The notes below the pieces were generated by a model. It ran no database searches. It was given only the letters and a program-made list of their open reading frames with translations, and was not told the DNA's origin. The position numbers and the translations under genes were made by a program. Shown in pieces: positions 39,897 to 48,401 of a stretch of DNA of 64,000 nt. The DNA comes from Bacteroidales bacterium (lineage in GTDB: Bacteria > Bacteroidota > Bacteroidia > Bacteroidales > UBA932), in the NCBI GenBank assembly GCA_017548445.1, contig JAFYZZ010000027.1, forward strand, positions 31,506-95,505, read 5' to 3'. The stretch's first letter is position 1. The number at the start of each line of letters is the position of its first letter.

Positions 39897-40628
39897 ATGG
39901 CCAAGAATTACACCTATGTCCCGGGGGCGGAGTTCCCCTACCAGTACAAGTACGAGCATATGGCGGTCACCACGGACTGCGTCATCTTCACCTTCGAAGA
40001 GCGGCGGCTGAAGGTCCTGCTGGTGCGGCGCGGAGTCGAGCCCTGCAAGGGCCTGTGGGCATTCCCGGGCGGCTTCCTGCGCAACACGGAGACGGCCCGC
40101 GAGGGGGCGCTGCGCGAACTCCGTGAGGAGACTTCGCTGGAGCCGTCCGCCATCGGCGAACTAGGCGTATTCTCCGACCTGGACCGCGATCCGCGCGAAC
40201 GTGTGATCACCCTTGCCTGGTACGCCCTCGTCAAACCGTCCGGCGTGGTCGGCGGCGACGACGCCGCCGAGGCCGCCTGGTTCCCCGTCGACGAACTGCC
40301 TCCGCTCGCCTTCGACCACGACAAGATCTTCAAGGCGGCGATGGAGCGCCTCCGCCGGGATCTCCATTTCCAGCCCGTCGGATTCGAACTCCTGGACGAC
40401 GAATTCACGATGCCCGACCTGCAGCGCCTCTACGAGATCCTGCTCGGCACCAGCTTCGACCGCCGCAACTTCCAGCGCAAGATGATCGCTTCCGGCATCG
40501 TGAAGGAAGTCCCCCCGAGCGGACAAAAGAAGAAGGCGTCGCGCCCGGGGCGCCACGCCTCCCTTTTCAGCCTCGACCCCGAAGGATACGAGAGACTGAA
40601 AGAAGAACCTGGGAAACAGGAGTTCTAG
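39897..40628 (+). CDS. NUDIX protein with C-terminal NrtR-like winged helix
   Basis: 243 residues. NUDIX fold about 15-150 with box 'GGFLRNTETAREGALRELREET' (about 57-78; the final Gly of the consensus is Ser). The C-terminal domain about 150-225 ('FTMPDLQRLYEILLGTSFDRRNFQRKMIASGIV') is the winged helix of NrtR/AraR-type regulators, which sense ADP-ribose or sugar derivatives. It could be an enzyme, a repressor or both. Transcribed alone; regulon not visible nearby. Confidence 0.85.
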   Translation: MAKNYTYVPGAEFPYQYKYEHMAVTTDCVIFTFEERRLKVLLVRRGVEPCKGLWAFPGGFLRNTETAREGALRELREETSLEPSAIGELGVFSDLDRDPRERVITLAWYALVKPSGVVGGDDAAEAAWFPVDELPPLAFDHDKIFKAAMERLRRDLHFQPVGFELLDDEFTMPDLQRLYEILLGTSFDRRNFQRKMIASGIVKEVPPSGQKKKASRPGRHASLFSLDPEGYERLKEEPGKQEF

Positions 40629-40629
40629 A

Positions 40630-41307
40630 CTACTGGCCGGCCTGCTTGGCGGCCTCCTCGATCATCTTCTCGTTGGCCGTGATGAAGATCTCGACGCGGC
40701 GGTTCTGGGCACGGCCCTCTTCGGTGGCGTTGTCGGCGACCGGCTCGTCGAATCCCAGACCGTTGGTCACGATGCGATCCTTGGCAATACCCTTCTGCGT
40801 GAGGTAGTTGCCCACGGATTCGGCACGCTGGAGGGAGATCCTCTTGTTGGCGGCCTCGCTGCCCACGTTATCCGTGTGGCCGCAGACGGTGATGCCAGTC
40901 TCGGTCATATCGGACATCTCGGCGGCAAACTTATCCAGCTGCTCCTTGGCTTCCGCCTTTAGGGAGGACTTGTTGAAGTCGAAGAGGATACCGCTGTCGA
41001 AGGTGACCTTGATGGCCTCCAGGCCGTTGACGTCCTCGACGGTCTCCACCTGGACATTCTCCAGGGCGGCCAGTTCGGCGGCCTTCTTGTCCATCTGACG
41101 GCCGATGATGGCACCCGTGCCTGCACCTACTCCGGCGCCGATGGCGGCACCGATGGCGGCGCCTTTCTCACCGCCGATCAAGGCACCCACGCCGGCGCCC
41201 AGTCCGGCGCCCGCGCCCGTTCCGATCAAGGAACCCTTACCCGTGTTGGAGATGCCGCAGCCCGCGAGGAGCGCGCCGCAGAGAAGGATAGAAATGATTC
41301 TTTTCAT
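40630..41307 (-). CDS. OmpA-family lipoprotein with glycine-zipper segment
   Basis: 225 residues. Lipobox 'LLAGC' (Cys17), then glycine-zipper repeats about 25-65 ('GTGAGAGLGAGVGALIGG'), then an OmpA C-terminal domain from about 100 ('FDSGILFDFNKSSL', 'VCGHTDNVGSEAANKRISLQRAESV', 'NRRVEIFI') that binds peptidoglycan. Resembles YiaD-type lipoproteins that link outer membrane and wall. Single gene. Confidence 0.9.
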   Translation of the reverse strand: MKRIISILLCGALLAGCGISNTGKGSLIGTGAGAGLGAGVGALIGGEKGAAIGAAIGAGVGAGTGAIIGRQMDKKAAELAALENVQVETVEDVNGLEAIKVTFDSGILFDFNKSSLKAEAKEQLDKFAAEMSDMTETGITVCGHTDNVGSEAANKRISLQRAESVGNYLTQKGIAKDRIVTNGLGFDEPVADNATEEGRAQNRRVEIFITANEKMIEEAAKQAGQ

Positions 41308-41366
41308 AAGACGATGTGGTTATTAAGTTGCGCTAATTTACCTATTTTTCATAAAAAATCAAGCGC

Positions 41367-41385
41367 AAGCGGTAAAAAACCGCTT
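41367..41385 (-). terminator. Weak hairpin after the GH3 gene
   Basis: AAGCGGT/ACCGCTT stem (7 bp, loop AAAAA) just past the GH3 stop codon, followed on the minus strand by a T run about 15 bases further. Confidence 0.4.
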
Positions 41386-41393
41386 TTGCCGGG

Positions 41394-43424
41394 TCAATAA
41401 CTCAGGCCGAACCCGAACGGGAAGGAAGGATCGGGCGAATCGAAAGGCACGTCCTCCTTCTGGGCGCGGACGGCATCCATCGAAGACGGGATTTCGAACG
41501 GGAGCTTGCTCTTGGGATTATGACGGCCGAAGACGACGTCCAGCACCGCGGCGTCCGTCGGGTCGAAGGACAGGATCATCGCCTGCGGCAGGGCCTTGAG
41601 CGCGGGTGAGATCACGAGCGAGGATCCGGTGGGGTTGATATCGGCCACCACCGGCTTGCCGGATGCGGCCAGCGCCTGCAGGCGGGCGAATTTTTCAGCC
41701 GGGAAGTCGATGTCCACGTCCGTGGGTGCGAAAGGATCCATCCGGGGTGCCGGCGGGACGGGCCTGGCATTACGCCGTCCGGGCTGCGGAGCGGGAGGCG
41801 GAGGAGGTCCGAATCCACCCGGACGGTCCGGCGAGGAAGTGGTCCGGTAGAGGATCAGGTCCGCCTCGGCGGGACTTCCCACCACCTTACCGTAACGGGC
41901 CGCCACGGTAGGGTCGACACCTTCGACATAGAGCCTGATCCCCTCTTTGGCGGGCAGGGTGCCGTCGTTGGTCAACAGCACGTTGGATACCCGTTGGCAT
42001 TCCAGGCCGAATGCCTCGTTCTCAGGCGATTGCAGCACTTTCGCGGCCCGGGCCGGATCCACGTACGGATTCTCGAAGAGCCCCAGGATGAAGTGCCACT
42101 GCAGGATGCGGGAGGCGGCCTGGTCGATCCGTTCTTCGGACACACGGCCTTCCCTGACCAGCTCGACCACCAGTTCCGGCTGGATCTCGGACCCCATCTG
42201 GTCCACTCCGGCGTTGATGATCATCTCCATATTGTCCTTGACGGTGGTCTTGCCCGCGAGGGAGGGCTTGAGCGGGCCGTTGCCCACCACACCCCAGTCG
42301 GTGCAGATGGCACCCTTGAAGCCGAGTTCGCCGTATAGGACCTCGGTAGACATATGGTAGGAATAGTTCACGTTCAGTGAATCGTAGTAGGTGCCGCTAT
42401 AGTAGCCCATCGCAGCCAGGGCGCCGTTTTCGATACCGGCCTTCCACGGAAGGTAGTGATACTCCTGGTTGTTACCGGGATACACCAGCCAGCGGCCGCT
42501 CCCGCCCTTGTGCGGGCCGCTGCCGGGCCAGTGCTTGAGGTGTACGAGGATCTTGCCGGGCCCGACCGACCCGCCTTGCGCGCCCTCAATGAGGGCCGCG
42601 GTCATCTCGGCAGTCAGTTCCGCGGACTCGGAGAAGCAGCCCATATTGCGGCTCCAGCGGGGTTCCGTGATCACGTCGACCTGCGGTCCGAGGAACATAT
42701 GCAGGCCCACGGCGCGGTATTCCTCCGCCATCACCTCCCCGAAGCGGCGCATCATCTCCGGGTCTCCCCCGGCTGTGATGCCCACCTGCCCCTCGCCGTT
42801 GGTAATATGCGAGAAGTACTGGGTACCGCTGACGTGCCCGCCGAGTTTGGCGCTGTGCCGGGGGTCGGAAGAAAAGACGATGGGAATGCCCAGGCGGGAC
42901 GCCTCGGCGATTTCCTGCATCCCGTTGGACCAGGCGGCGAACTTCTCCGGAGGGGCGACGCCATTGTTGAGGATGCAGCGGAAATTCTTCTCCTCGATGT
43001 AGGACTTGGCGGTGGCGGTGCGGCGCATCTGGCCCATCGCCATCGCGCCGGCGTTCTGGCCGCCGGGGCCGATGGGTCCCGCATACCGCTCTTCCTCCGC
43101 ACGGCGGATTGCCTCTTTCTCTTCGGGGCTGAGATCGTACTTCACCTCCCCGCTTTCCGGGACGGCGATGTTGGGATGGAACATCAGGCCCGCCTTCTCC
43201 TCCAGCGTCATCTGCGAGACAAGGTCGGCGATACGCTCGTCCATCGGCCGGCGCCAGTCTTCATAGACATCCAGCCGGCCGTTCTTGTTCAAATCCTTGA
43301 ATCGGTATTTCCCCTCTGTCAAGATCTCCGACTTGCGGGCGCCCAACTCGGGTTGGGTGTATTTCGGCGCACAGGCCGGAAGAAGGAGCAGCAGAAATGC
43401 TCCGGAAATCAGGAAACGGTTCAT
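41394..43424 (-). CDS. Glycoside hydrolase family 3 lipoprotein
   Basis: 676 residues. Lipobox 'LLPAC' (Cys18). Family 3 barrel: 'DLVSQMTLEEKAGLMFHP' near 68-85, 'LKHWPGSGPHKGGSG' near 300 and 'GFKGAICTDWGVVGN' near 375 with the nucleophile Asp. The C-terminal sandwich domain ends 'DSPDPSFPFGFGLSY'. A Pro/Gly-rich insertion ('FGPPPPPAPQPGRR') lies near 540. It probably removes terminal beta-linked sugars at the outer surface. Single gene with a TACATTTG box (43449-43456). Confidence 0.92.
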   Translation of the reverse strand: MNRFLISGAFLLLLLPACAPKYTQPELGARKSEILTEGKYRFKDLNKNGRLDVYEDWRRPMDERIADLVSQMTLEEKAGLMFHPNIAVPESGEVKYDLSPEEKEAIRRAEEERYAGPIGPGGQNAGAMAMGQMRRTATAKSYIEEKNFRCILNNGVAPPEKFAAWSNGMQEIAEASRLGIPIVFSSDPRHSAKLGGHVSGTQYFSHITNGEGQVGITAGGDPEMMRRFGEVMAEEYRAVGLHMFLGPQVDVITEPRWSRNMGCFSESAELTAEMTAALIEGAQGGSVGPGKILVHLKHWPGSGPHKGGSGRWLVYPGNNQEYHYLPWKAGIENGALAAMGYYSGTYYDSLNVNYSYHMSTEVLYGELGFKGAICTDWGVVGNGPLKPSLAGKTTVKDNMEMIINAGVDQMGSEIQPELVVELVREGRVSEERIDQAASRILQWHFILGLFENPYVDPARAAKVLQSPENEAFGLECQRVSNVLLTNDGTLPAKEGIRLYVEGVDPTVAARYGKVVGSPAEADLILYRTTSSPDRPGGFGPPPPPAPQPGRRNARPVPPAPRMDPFAPTDVDIDFPAEKFARLQALAASGKPVVADINPTGSSLVISPALKALPQAMILSFDPTDAAVLDVVFGRHNPKSKLPFEIPSSMDAVRAQKEDVPFDSPDPSFPFGFGLSY

Positions 43425-43448
43425 CGGTTTCGTGTGTTAGACTACACA

Positions 43449-43456
43449 CAAATGTA
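43449..43456 (-). promoter_or_regulatory. -7 box (TACATTTG) of the GH3 gene
   Basis: TAnnTTTG on the minus strand 24 bases before the ATG at 43424; divergent from the DUF4492-cydAB promoter. Confidence 0.5.
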
Positions 43457-43497
43457 TGAATCTTCCGGCAATTGCGCAATTTATGGCGAAAAAAACA

Positions 43498-43505
43498 TAA
43501 CTTTG
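43498..43505 (+). promoter_or_regulatory. -7 box (TAACTTTG) of the DUF4492-cydAB operon
   Basis: Exact TAnnTTTG match, 28 bases before the GTG start at 43534. Confidence 0.55.
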
Positions 43506-43533
43506 GAGTACTTGAAAACAAGGGCTGGGCGAC

Positions 43534-43791
43534 GTGACGGGAAAACGGACCGGAAAAGCCAGAAAGGTATGGGAATTCTACCGGGACGGATTCAGGAATA
43601 TGACCTGGGGCCGCCCCCTGATATGGCTCGTCCTGCTCAAGATCTTCATCCTTTTCGCCATCCTGAGGGTGTTCTTCTTCCGGCCGGCGATGGCCGGGAT
43701 GAGCGAACGGGAGAAGAGCGAGGCCGTCGGCGAACGCATCACACGGATACCATATAATCAAACAGATACACTGAACCTATCAAACAATTAG
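43534..43791 (+). CDS. DUF4492 small membrane protein ahead of cydAB
   Basis: 85 residues, GTG start. One membrane segment (about 29-49: 'PLIWLVLLKIFILFAILRVFFF') preceded by 'VWEFYRDGFRNMTWG', the conserved DUF4492 block. Such genes precede cydA in Bacteroidota, and a role in bd-oxidase assembly is plausible but unproven. The stop codon is 3 bases before cydA. Confidence 0.85.
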   Translation: MTGKRTGKARKVWEFYRDGFRNMTWGRPLIWLVLLKIFILFAILRVFFFRPAMAGMSEREKSEAVGERITRIPYNQTDTLNLSNN

Positions 43792-43794
43792 CGT

Positions 43795-45288
43795 ATGGAT
43801 GTAGTCATTTGGTCACGCATTCAGTTTGCTATGACGGCGGCCTACCACTGGCTGTTCGTCCCGCTGACCCTCGGCCTCGCGCTGGTGATGGCGGTGATGG
43901 AAACCCTCTACGTCGTCAGGAAAGACGACTTCTGGAAAAAGACGGCGAAGTTCTGGATGAAGCTCTTCGCGGTCAACTTCGCCGTGGGCATAGCCACCGG
44001 CATCATCCTGGAGTTCGAGTTCGGCACCAACTGGAGCAATTACTCCTGGTTCGTGGGCGATATGTTCGGGGCTCCGCTCGCCATCGAGGGCATCCTCGCC
44101 TTCTTTATGGAGGCGACCTTCTTCGCCGTGATGTTCTTCGGCTGGGACAAGGTCTCGAAACGCTTCCACCTGGCATCCACCTGGCTCACGGGCATCGGCG
44201 CCACCATCTCGGCCTACTGGATCCTGGTCGCCAACGGCTGGATGCAGAATCCCGTAGGAACGGCCTTCAACCCCGACACGGTGCGCAGCGAGATGGCCTC
44301 GGCGACGGCTTTCTGGGAGGTCGTCTCCAATCCTGTGGCCGTCAGCAAGTTCTTCCACTCCGTCACGAGCGGCTGGATGACCGGCGGCATCTTCGTGGTG
44401 GGCGTGTCCTGCTGGTATCTGCTGAAAGGACGGCAGAAGCGTTTCGCCAAGACCAGCATCCTCGTGGGAGGCCTCGTCGGCCTGCTCGGATGCGGCTGCG
44501 TGATGCTCTCGGGCGACGCATCCGGCGTCCACGCCGCCGAGTTCCAGCCGATGAAGCTGGCGGCGGCGGAAGGCCTGGAGGACGGAGGCCGCGGCGCCGC
44601 CTTTACCGTCGTTCCCGGCATCCGCGTGCCCAAGATGCTTTCCTTCCTGGCCACGCACGATTTCGACGGGTACGTGCCCGGCATAAACGACATCCTGAAC
44701 GGCTACACCGATAATGACGGCAACGCCGTCCCGTCCGTCGCGGAGAAGATGCGGATGGGCCGCACCGCCCTGGACGCCCTGGCGGAATACCGGAAACTGA
44801 AAGACGGCGACCCCGTCGCGGCGGCCGCGGCCAGGGCCGTGCTGGACGAGAACGTCCGCTATATGGGATACGGCCACCTGGAGCGCCCCGAAGACGTCAT
44901 TCCGCCTGTCGGCGTCGTGTTCTGGGCCTTCCGCCTGATGGTCGGCCTGGGAATGCTGCTGGGACTTGTCCTGCTGCTGTCCCTGCTGTTCGCCTGGAAA
45001 GACAGGCTGCCGAAGATGCGCTGGCTGATGTGGGCCGCCATCCTCTGCATCCCGCTGGTCTATATCTGCGGACAATGCGGCTGGATCGTAGCCGAGGTGG
45101 GCCGTCAACCCTGGACCATCCAGGGCCTGCTGCCGGTGAACGTCGCCATCTCCAGCCTCGGCGCCGGGGCTGTCAAGACCACGTTCTTCGTCTTCCTTGC
45201 CGTGTTCGCCCTCTTCCTCGCCATCGAGATCCGGATTATGCTCCGCGCCATCCGGAAAGGACCTGAAGTTGAACCCGAAAACGCCTGA
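43795..45288 (+). CDS. cydA: Cytochrome bd oxidase subunit I
   Basis: 497 residues. Reduces oxygen with quinol electrons at very low oxygen. His18 in 'AAYHWLFVPLTLGLALVMAVMETLYV' is the expected haem ligand; 'WMQNPVG' near 150, 'FHSVTSGWMTGGIFVVGVSCWYLLKGRQ' near 185-212 holds the second His; 'GQCGWIVAEVGRQPWTIQG' near 425 is the quinol/haem end. The Q-loop region is of moderate length. Forms an operon with DUF4492 and cydB. Confidence 0.96.
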   Translation: MDVVIWSRIQFAMTAAYHWLFVPLTLGLALVMAVMETLYVVRKDDFWKKTAKFWMKLFAVNFAVGIATGIILEFEFGTNWSNYSWFVGDMFGAPLAIEGILAFFMEATFFAVMFFGWDKVSKRFHLASTWLTGIGATISAYWILVANGWMQNPVGTAFNPDTVRSEMASATAFWEVVSNPVAVSKFFHSVTSGWMTGGIFVVGVSCWYLLKGRQKRFAKTSILVGGLVGLLGCGCVMLSGDASGVHAAEFQPMKLAAAEGLEDGGRGAAFTVVPGIRVPKMLSFLATHDFDGYVPGINDILNGYTDNDGNAVPSVAEKMRMGRTALDALAEYRKLKDGDPVAAAAARAVLDENVRYMGYGHLERPEDVIPPVGVVFWAFRLMVGLGMLLGLVLLLSLLFAWKDRLPKMRWLMWAAILCIPLVYICGQCGWIVAEVGRQPWTIQGLLPVNVAISSLGAGAVKTTFFVFLAVFALFLAIEIRIMLRAIRKGPEVEPENA

Positions 45289-45293
45289 CCGCT

Positions 45294-46433
45294 ATGACTT
45301 ACGAATTCCTGCAGAATTATTGGTGGTGCCTGATCGCCCTGCTGGGCGGCCTGCTCGTGGCCCTGATGTTCGTCCAGGGAGCCAACCTGCATTTGGGCAA
45401 CCGCACCCTTTCCGACCTTCAGAAAAGGATGATCCTCAACTCCACCGGCCGCAAGTGGGAACTGACTTTCACCACGCTCGTCACCTTCGGCGGCGCTTTC
45501 TTCGCTTCCTTCCCCCTCTTCTACAGCACCAGTTTCGGCGGCGCCTACTGGGTGTGGGTGCTGCTCCTGCTGACCTTCGTATTCCAGGCGGTTTCCTACG
45601 AGTTCCAGCACAAGAAGGGCAACCTCCTGGGGGTCCGGGGATTTCGCATCGCGCTGATGGTCAACGGCTTCCTCGCCCCCTTCCTGGTGGGCACGGCCGT
45701 GGGAACCTTCTTCACGGGTTCGGATTTCACGGTGGACAAGGTGGCGATCACCGACCCCTCCTCCCCCGTCATCAGCACCTGGGGCAACGCCTGGCACGGA
45801 CTCGAGGCCCTCGGGCAGATGCACGCGGTGCTGCTGGGGTGCACGCTGGTGTTCCTGACGGCCATCCTCGGGGCTCTGTATATCCTGGACAACGTGGATG
45901 ACGAAGCCGTCCACGCCCAGATGCGCCGGAGCATCAAGATAGGCATCATCCCTTTCGTGGCGTTCCTCGTATGCTGGCTGTTGATGCTTCTGCTGGGGAA
46001 AGGATATGCGGTCGCGGAAGATGGCACCGTTTTCCTGGAGCCGATGAAGTATCTTCACAACCTCCTGCAGATGCCGGTTGTGCTGGTCCTGCTCCTCGCC
46101 GGTGTGGCGCTGGTGCTCACGGGCATCTGGAAGGGCGCTTTCACGGAGTCCCGGAAGGGCTTCTGGTTCGCCGCGCCGGGCACGGTCCTCGTGGTGATGG
46201 CCGTGTTCTTCCTGGCGGGATTCAACGGAACGGCCTACTATCCTTCCTGCACGGACCTCCAGAACTCGCTGACCATCCGCAACAGCTCTTCCAGTTTCTT
46301 CACCCTCCAGGTAATGTCGTGGGTGTCGCTGCTCATCCCCTTCGTGGTGGCATACATCGCCTTTGCGTGGCACCAGATGGACCGCCGCAGGATCACGCCC
46401 GACGAGATCTCCGGCGACGGCGACAAATACTGA
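45294..46433 (+). CDS. cydB: Cytochrome bd oxidase subunit II
   Basis: 379 residues with about nine membrane segments. Starts 'TYEFLQNYWWCLIALLGGLLVALMFVQGANL', near the family start; later 'VSYEFQHKKGN' and 'NAWHGLEALGQ'. Longer than many CydB but typical of Bacteroidota. Starts 5 bases after the cydA stop. Confidence 0.95.
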   Translation: MTYEFLQNYWWCLIALLGGLLVALMFVQGANLHLGNRTLSDLQKRMILNSTGRKWELTFTTLVTFGGAFFASFPLFYSTSFGGAYWVWVLLLLTFVFQAVSYEFQHKKGNLLGVRGFRIALMVNGFLAPFLVGTAVGTFFTGSDFTVDKVAITDPSSPVISTWGNAWHGLEALGQMHAVLLGCTLVFLTAILGALYILDNVDDEAVHAQMRRSIKIGIIPFVAFLVCWLLMLLLGKGYAVAEDGTVFLEPMKYLHNLLQMPVVLVLLLAGVALVLTGIWKGAFTESRKGFWFAAPGTVLVVMAVFFLAGFNGTAYYPSCTDLQNSLTIRNSSSSFFTLQVMSWVSLLIPFVVAYIAFAWHQMDRRRITPDEISGDGDKY

Positions 46434-46444
46434 CCGCACTTATT

Positions 46445-46474
46445 TTGAAAGAACGTTATTTAATCGTACCTTTG
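46445..46474 (+). promoter_or_regulatory. Promoter of the OprP-like porin
   Basis: TTG (46445-46447) and TACCTTTG (46467-46474), spacing 22, leader of about 29 bases. Confidence 0.65.
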
Positions 46475-46503
46475 GGATTCAATATCATCAACAACATAGT
46501 AGT

Positions 46504-47583
46504 ATGAAGAAAATACTCGTTCTGCTCGGCGCTGCCCTGTTGTCTGTCAGCGCCTTTGCCCAGGGAGAATCTGCCGGAAAACCCGCCTATGGTTACAAAT
46601 TGACGGACTTCGCCAGCAAGCCCAAGTTCGGCGCCTATATCATCGGCTCCTACAAATACTCCGACCAGGAAGGCGCCAACGGTGGTCCCGGCATCGGCCT
46701 CCGCCTGATCCGCACCTATGTCGACGGCACGATCCTCAACGACTTTAACTACCGCATCCAGTTCGAGATCAACGGCACCCCGCACATCAAGGACTTCTAT
46801 CTGGAATGGGCGAAGTACAAGGAGTTCAGCGTCAAGATCGGCGAGTTCAAGCGCGCCTTCACCTTCGAGAACCCGATGAACCCCTGGGATGTCGGCGTGG
46901 GCGACTATTCCCTGGCCGTCAAGAAACTCGCCGGTATGGGAGACCGCTGCGGAGAGGCCTCGATGGGCGGCCGCGACTTCGGTCTCCAGTTCCAGGGCGA
47001 CCTCTTCCCCGTCGGGGACGACCAGCACCGGCTCATCCACTACCAACTCGGGGTCTTCAACGGCAACGGTATCAACAGGGCTGATAACAACCGCAGGAAG
47101 GACCTCATCGGTACCCTCCAGATCCAGCCGGTCAAGGATCTCTATGTGGGCATTTTCGGTTGGAACGGCGACTGGTCCGACGGCAAGGTGACCGTAGACC
47201 GCAAGCGTTACGCCGTGGGCACGAAGTATGAGCACGAAAACTGGTCCGCCCGGGCCGAGTACGTCCACTCCTACGGCTACAAGGCTTCTTCCATCAACCC
47301 CGCCACGGGCACGCTCTACGCCAGTTCTACGGACACGGGTATGGCCGACGCTTTCTATGCGACCGTGGGCGTTCCTTTCTCCGACTGGTTCAAGCTGTTC
47401 CTGAAGTACGACGCCTATCGCGACAACGCCACCGCGGACAGCCAGCACACCATTCTTTCTTTTGCTCCGCAGTTCCGCCTCCACAAGAACCTGATGTTCC
47501 AGCTGGAGTACCGCTACAACGACAACAAGATGATCGGCCAGAAGTACAACGAGTTCTGGTTCGAATACTACGTCAGATTCTAG
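46504..47583 (+). CDS. OprO/OprP-type outer-membrane porin
   Basis: 359 residues. Signal peptide 1-19 (ending AFAQ), then a run of amphipathic strands and a C-terminal strand ending 'FWFEYYVRF' (terminal Phe). 'FNYRIQFEINGTPHIKDFYLEWAKYKEFSVKIGEFKRAFTFENPMNPWD' is like the phosphate-selective porin family. The anion preference is not shown. Strong terminator after the gene (47604-47634). Confidence 0.85.
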   Translation: MKKILVLLGAALLSVSAFAQGESAGKPAYGYKLTDFASKPKFGAYIIGSYKYSDQEGANGGPGIGLRLIRTYVDGTILNDFNYRIQFEINGTPHIKDFYLEWAKYKEFSVKIGEFKRAFTFENPMNPWDVGVGDYSLAVKKLAGMGDRCGEASMGGRDFGLQFQGDLFPVGDDQHRLIHYQLGVFNGNGINRADNNRRKDLIGTLQIQPVKDLYVGIFGWNGDWSDGKVTVDRKRYAVGTKYEHENWSARAEYVHSYGYKASSINPATGTLYASSTDTGMADAFYATVGVPFSDWFKLFLKYDAYRDNATADSQHTILSFAPQFRLHKNLMFQLEYRYNDNKMIGQKYNEFWFEYYVRF

Positions 47584-47603
47584 CGACCGACACATACATC
47601 GAG

Positions 47604-47637
47604 ACAAAGCCGGCTTGTCGAAAGCCGGCTTTGTTTT
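47604..47637 (+). terminator. Rho-independent terminator after the porin
   Basis: 13-bp perfect stem (47604-47616 with 47622-47634; ACAAAGCCGGCTT type), 5-base loop, then TTTT. Confidence 0.9.
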
Positions 47638-47678
47638 ACCCGAAAGGACAAGTTTATTTTATTTTTTGCAAAGTTTAC

Positions 47679-47708
47679 TTGTCATTATGAAAAATATACT
47701 TATCTTTG
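47679..47708 (+). promoter_or_regulatory. Promoter of the 47736-49517 operon
   Basis: TTG (47679-47681) and TATCTTTG (47701-47708), spacing 22; leader of about 27 bases. Confidence 0.65.
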
Positions 47709-47735
47709 CCGACAGAAACAATAAACCTTATTGAT

Positions 47736-48191
47736 ATGAACGACAAAAGCATCCTGATGCCGCATACCTGCCAGAAGGTCGGCTGGTGGCTCCTCCTCCT
47801 GATTCCGCTTATGCTGGGATTCTATGCCATTCTCTACTTCCTGTTCCGCGAGACGCATCTGTTTGCCCTGGTCAATGACAACAGCCGTTTCATCACGATG
47901 CTTTCCATTCTCGTGGTTTCCGTATCTATGTTTCTCATCTGCCTGTCCAAAGAGAAGGTCGAAGATGAAATGATTTCCCTGTACCGCCTCAAGGCTGTCG
48001 GCATCTCGGCGTTTGTCTGTTTCATCGTTGTCCTGGCCAGCTGGACCCTCAGCGCCCTGGACCACGGCTTCCGTTTTGCGGAGCCGAAGTTTTACCTCGT
48101 GACAAGCTTCGTGCGCGCCCTTCTTCCCTTCCTGGCCGCCGGATTGTATTACATCCTTTTCAAGACAATGCTCCGCCACGCAAACAAATAG
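47736..48191 (+). CDS. Four-helix membrane protein next to an Xre regulator
   Basis: 151 residues, not recognised. Hydrophobic segments at about 16-38, 52-71, 87-108 and 120-145. Small integral membrane proteins paired with a 60-70 residue Cro/C1-type regulator are common in bacteria; the Xre gene starts 8 bases after this one. Confidence 0.65.
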   Translation: MNDKSILMPHTCQKVGWWLLLLIPLMLGFYAILYFLFRETHLFALVNDNSRFITMLSILVVSVSMFLICLSKEKVEDEMISLYRLKAVGISAFVCFIVVLASWTLSALDHGFRFAEPKFYLVTSFVRALLPFLAAGLYYILFKTMLRHANK

Positions 48192-48199
48192 AAGGTACG

Positions 48200-48400
48200 A
48201 TGAAAAACACCGTCCGCATAGAAAGGGCCATCCTCGACATCACCCAGCAGCAGCTGGCGGATGCCGTCGGCGTGAGCCGCAACACCATCAATTCCATCGA
48301 GTCCGGCAAGTACGTCCCGTCCACCGTCCTGGCCCTGAAGATCGCCCGCCATTTCAGAAAACCGGTCGAGACCGTCTTCCAACTGGATGAAAACGACTAG
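48200..48400 (+). CDS. Small Cro/C1-type helix-turn-helix regulator
   Basis: 66 residues. The HTH covers about 8-62 ('TQQQLADAVGVSRNTINSIESGKYVPSTVLALKIARHF'), the YgzD/YozG-like short Xre group with no extra domain. Likely autoregulates the operon. Ends 1 base before the next start codon. Confidence 0.88.
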   Translation: MKNTVRIERAILDITQQQLADAVGVSRNTINSIESGKYVPSTVLALKIARHFRKPVETVFQLDEND

Positions 48401-48401
48401 T

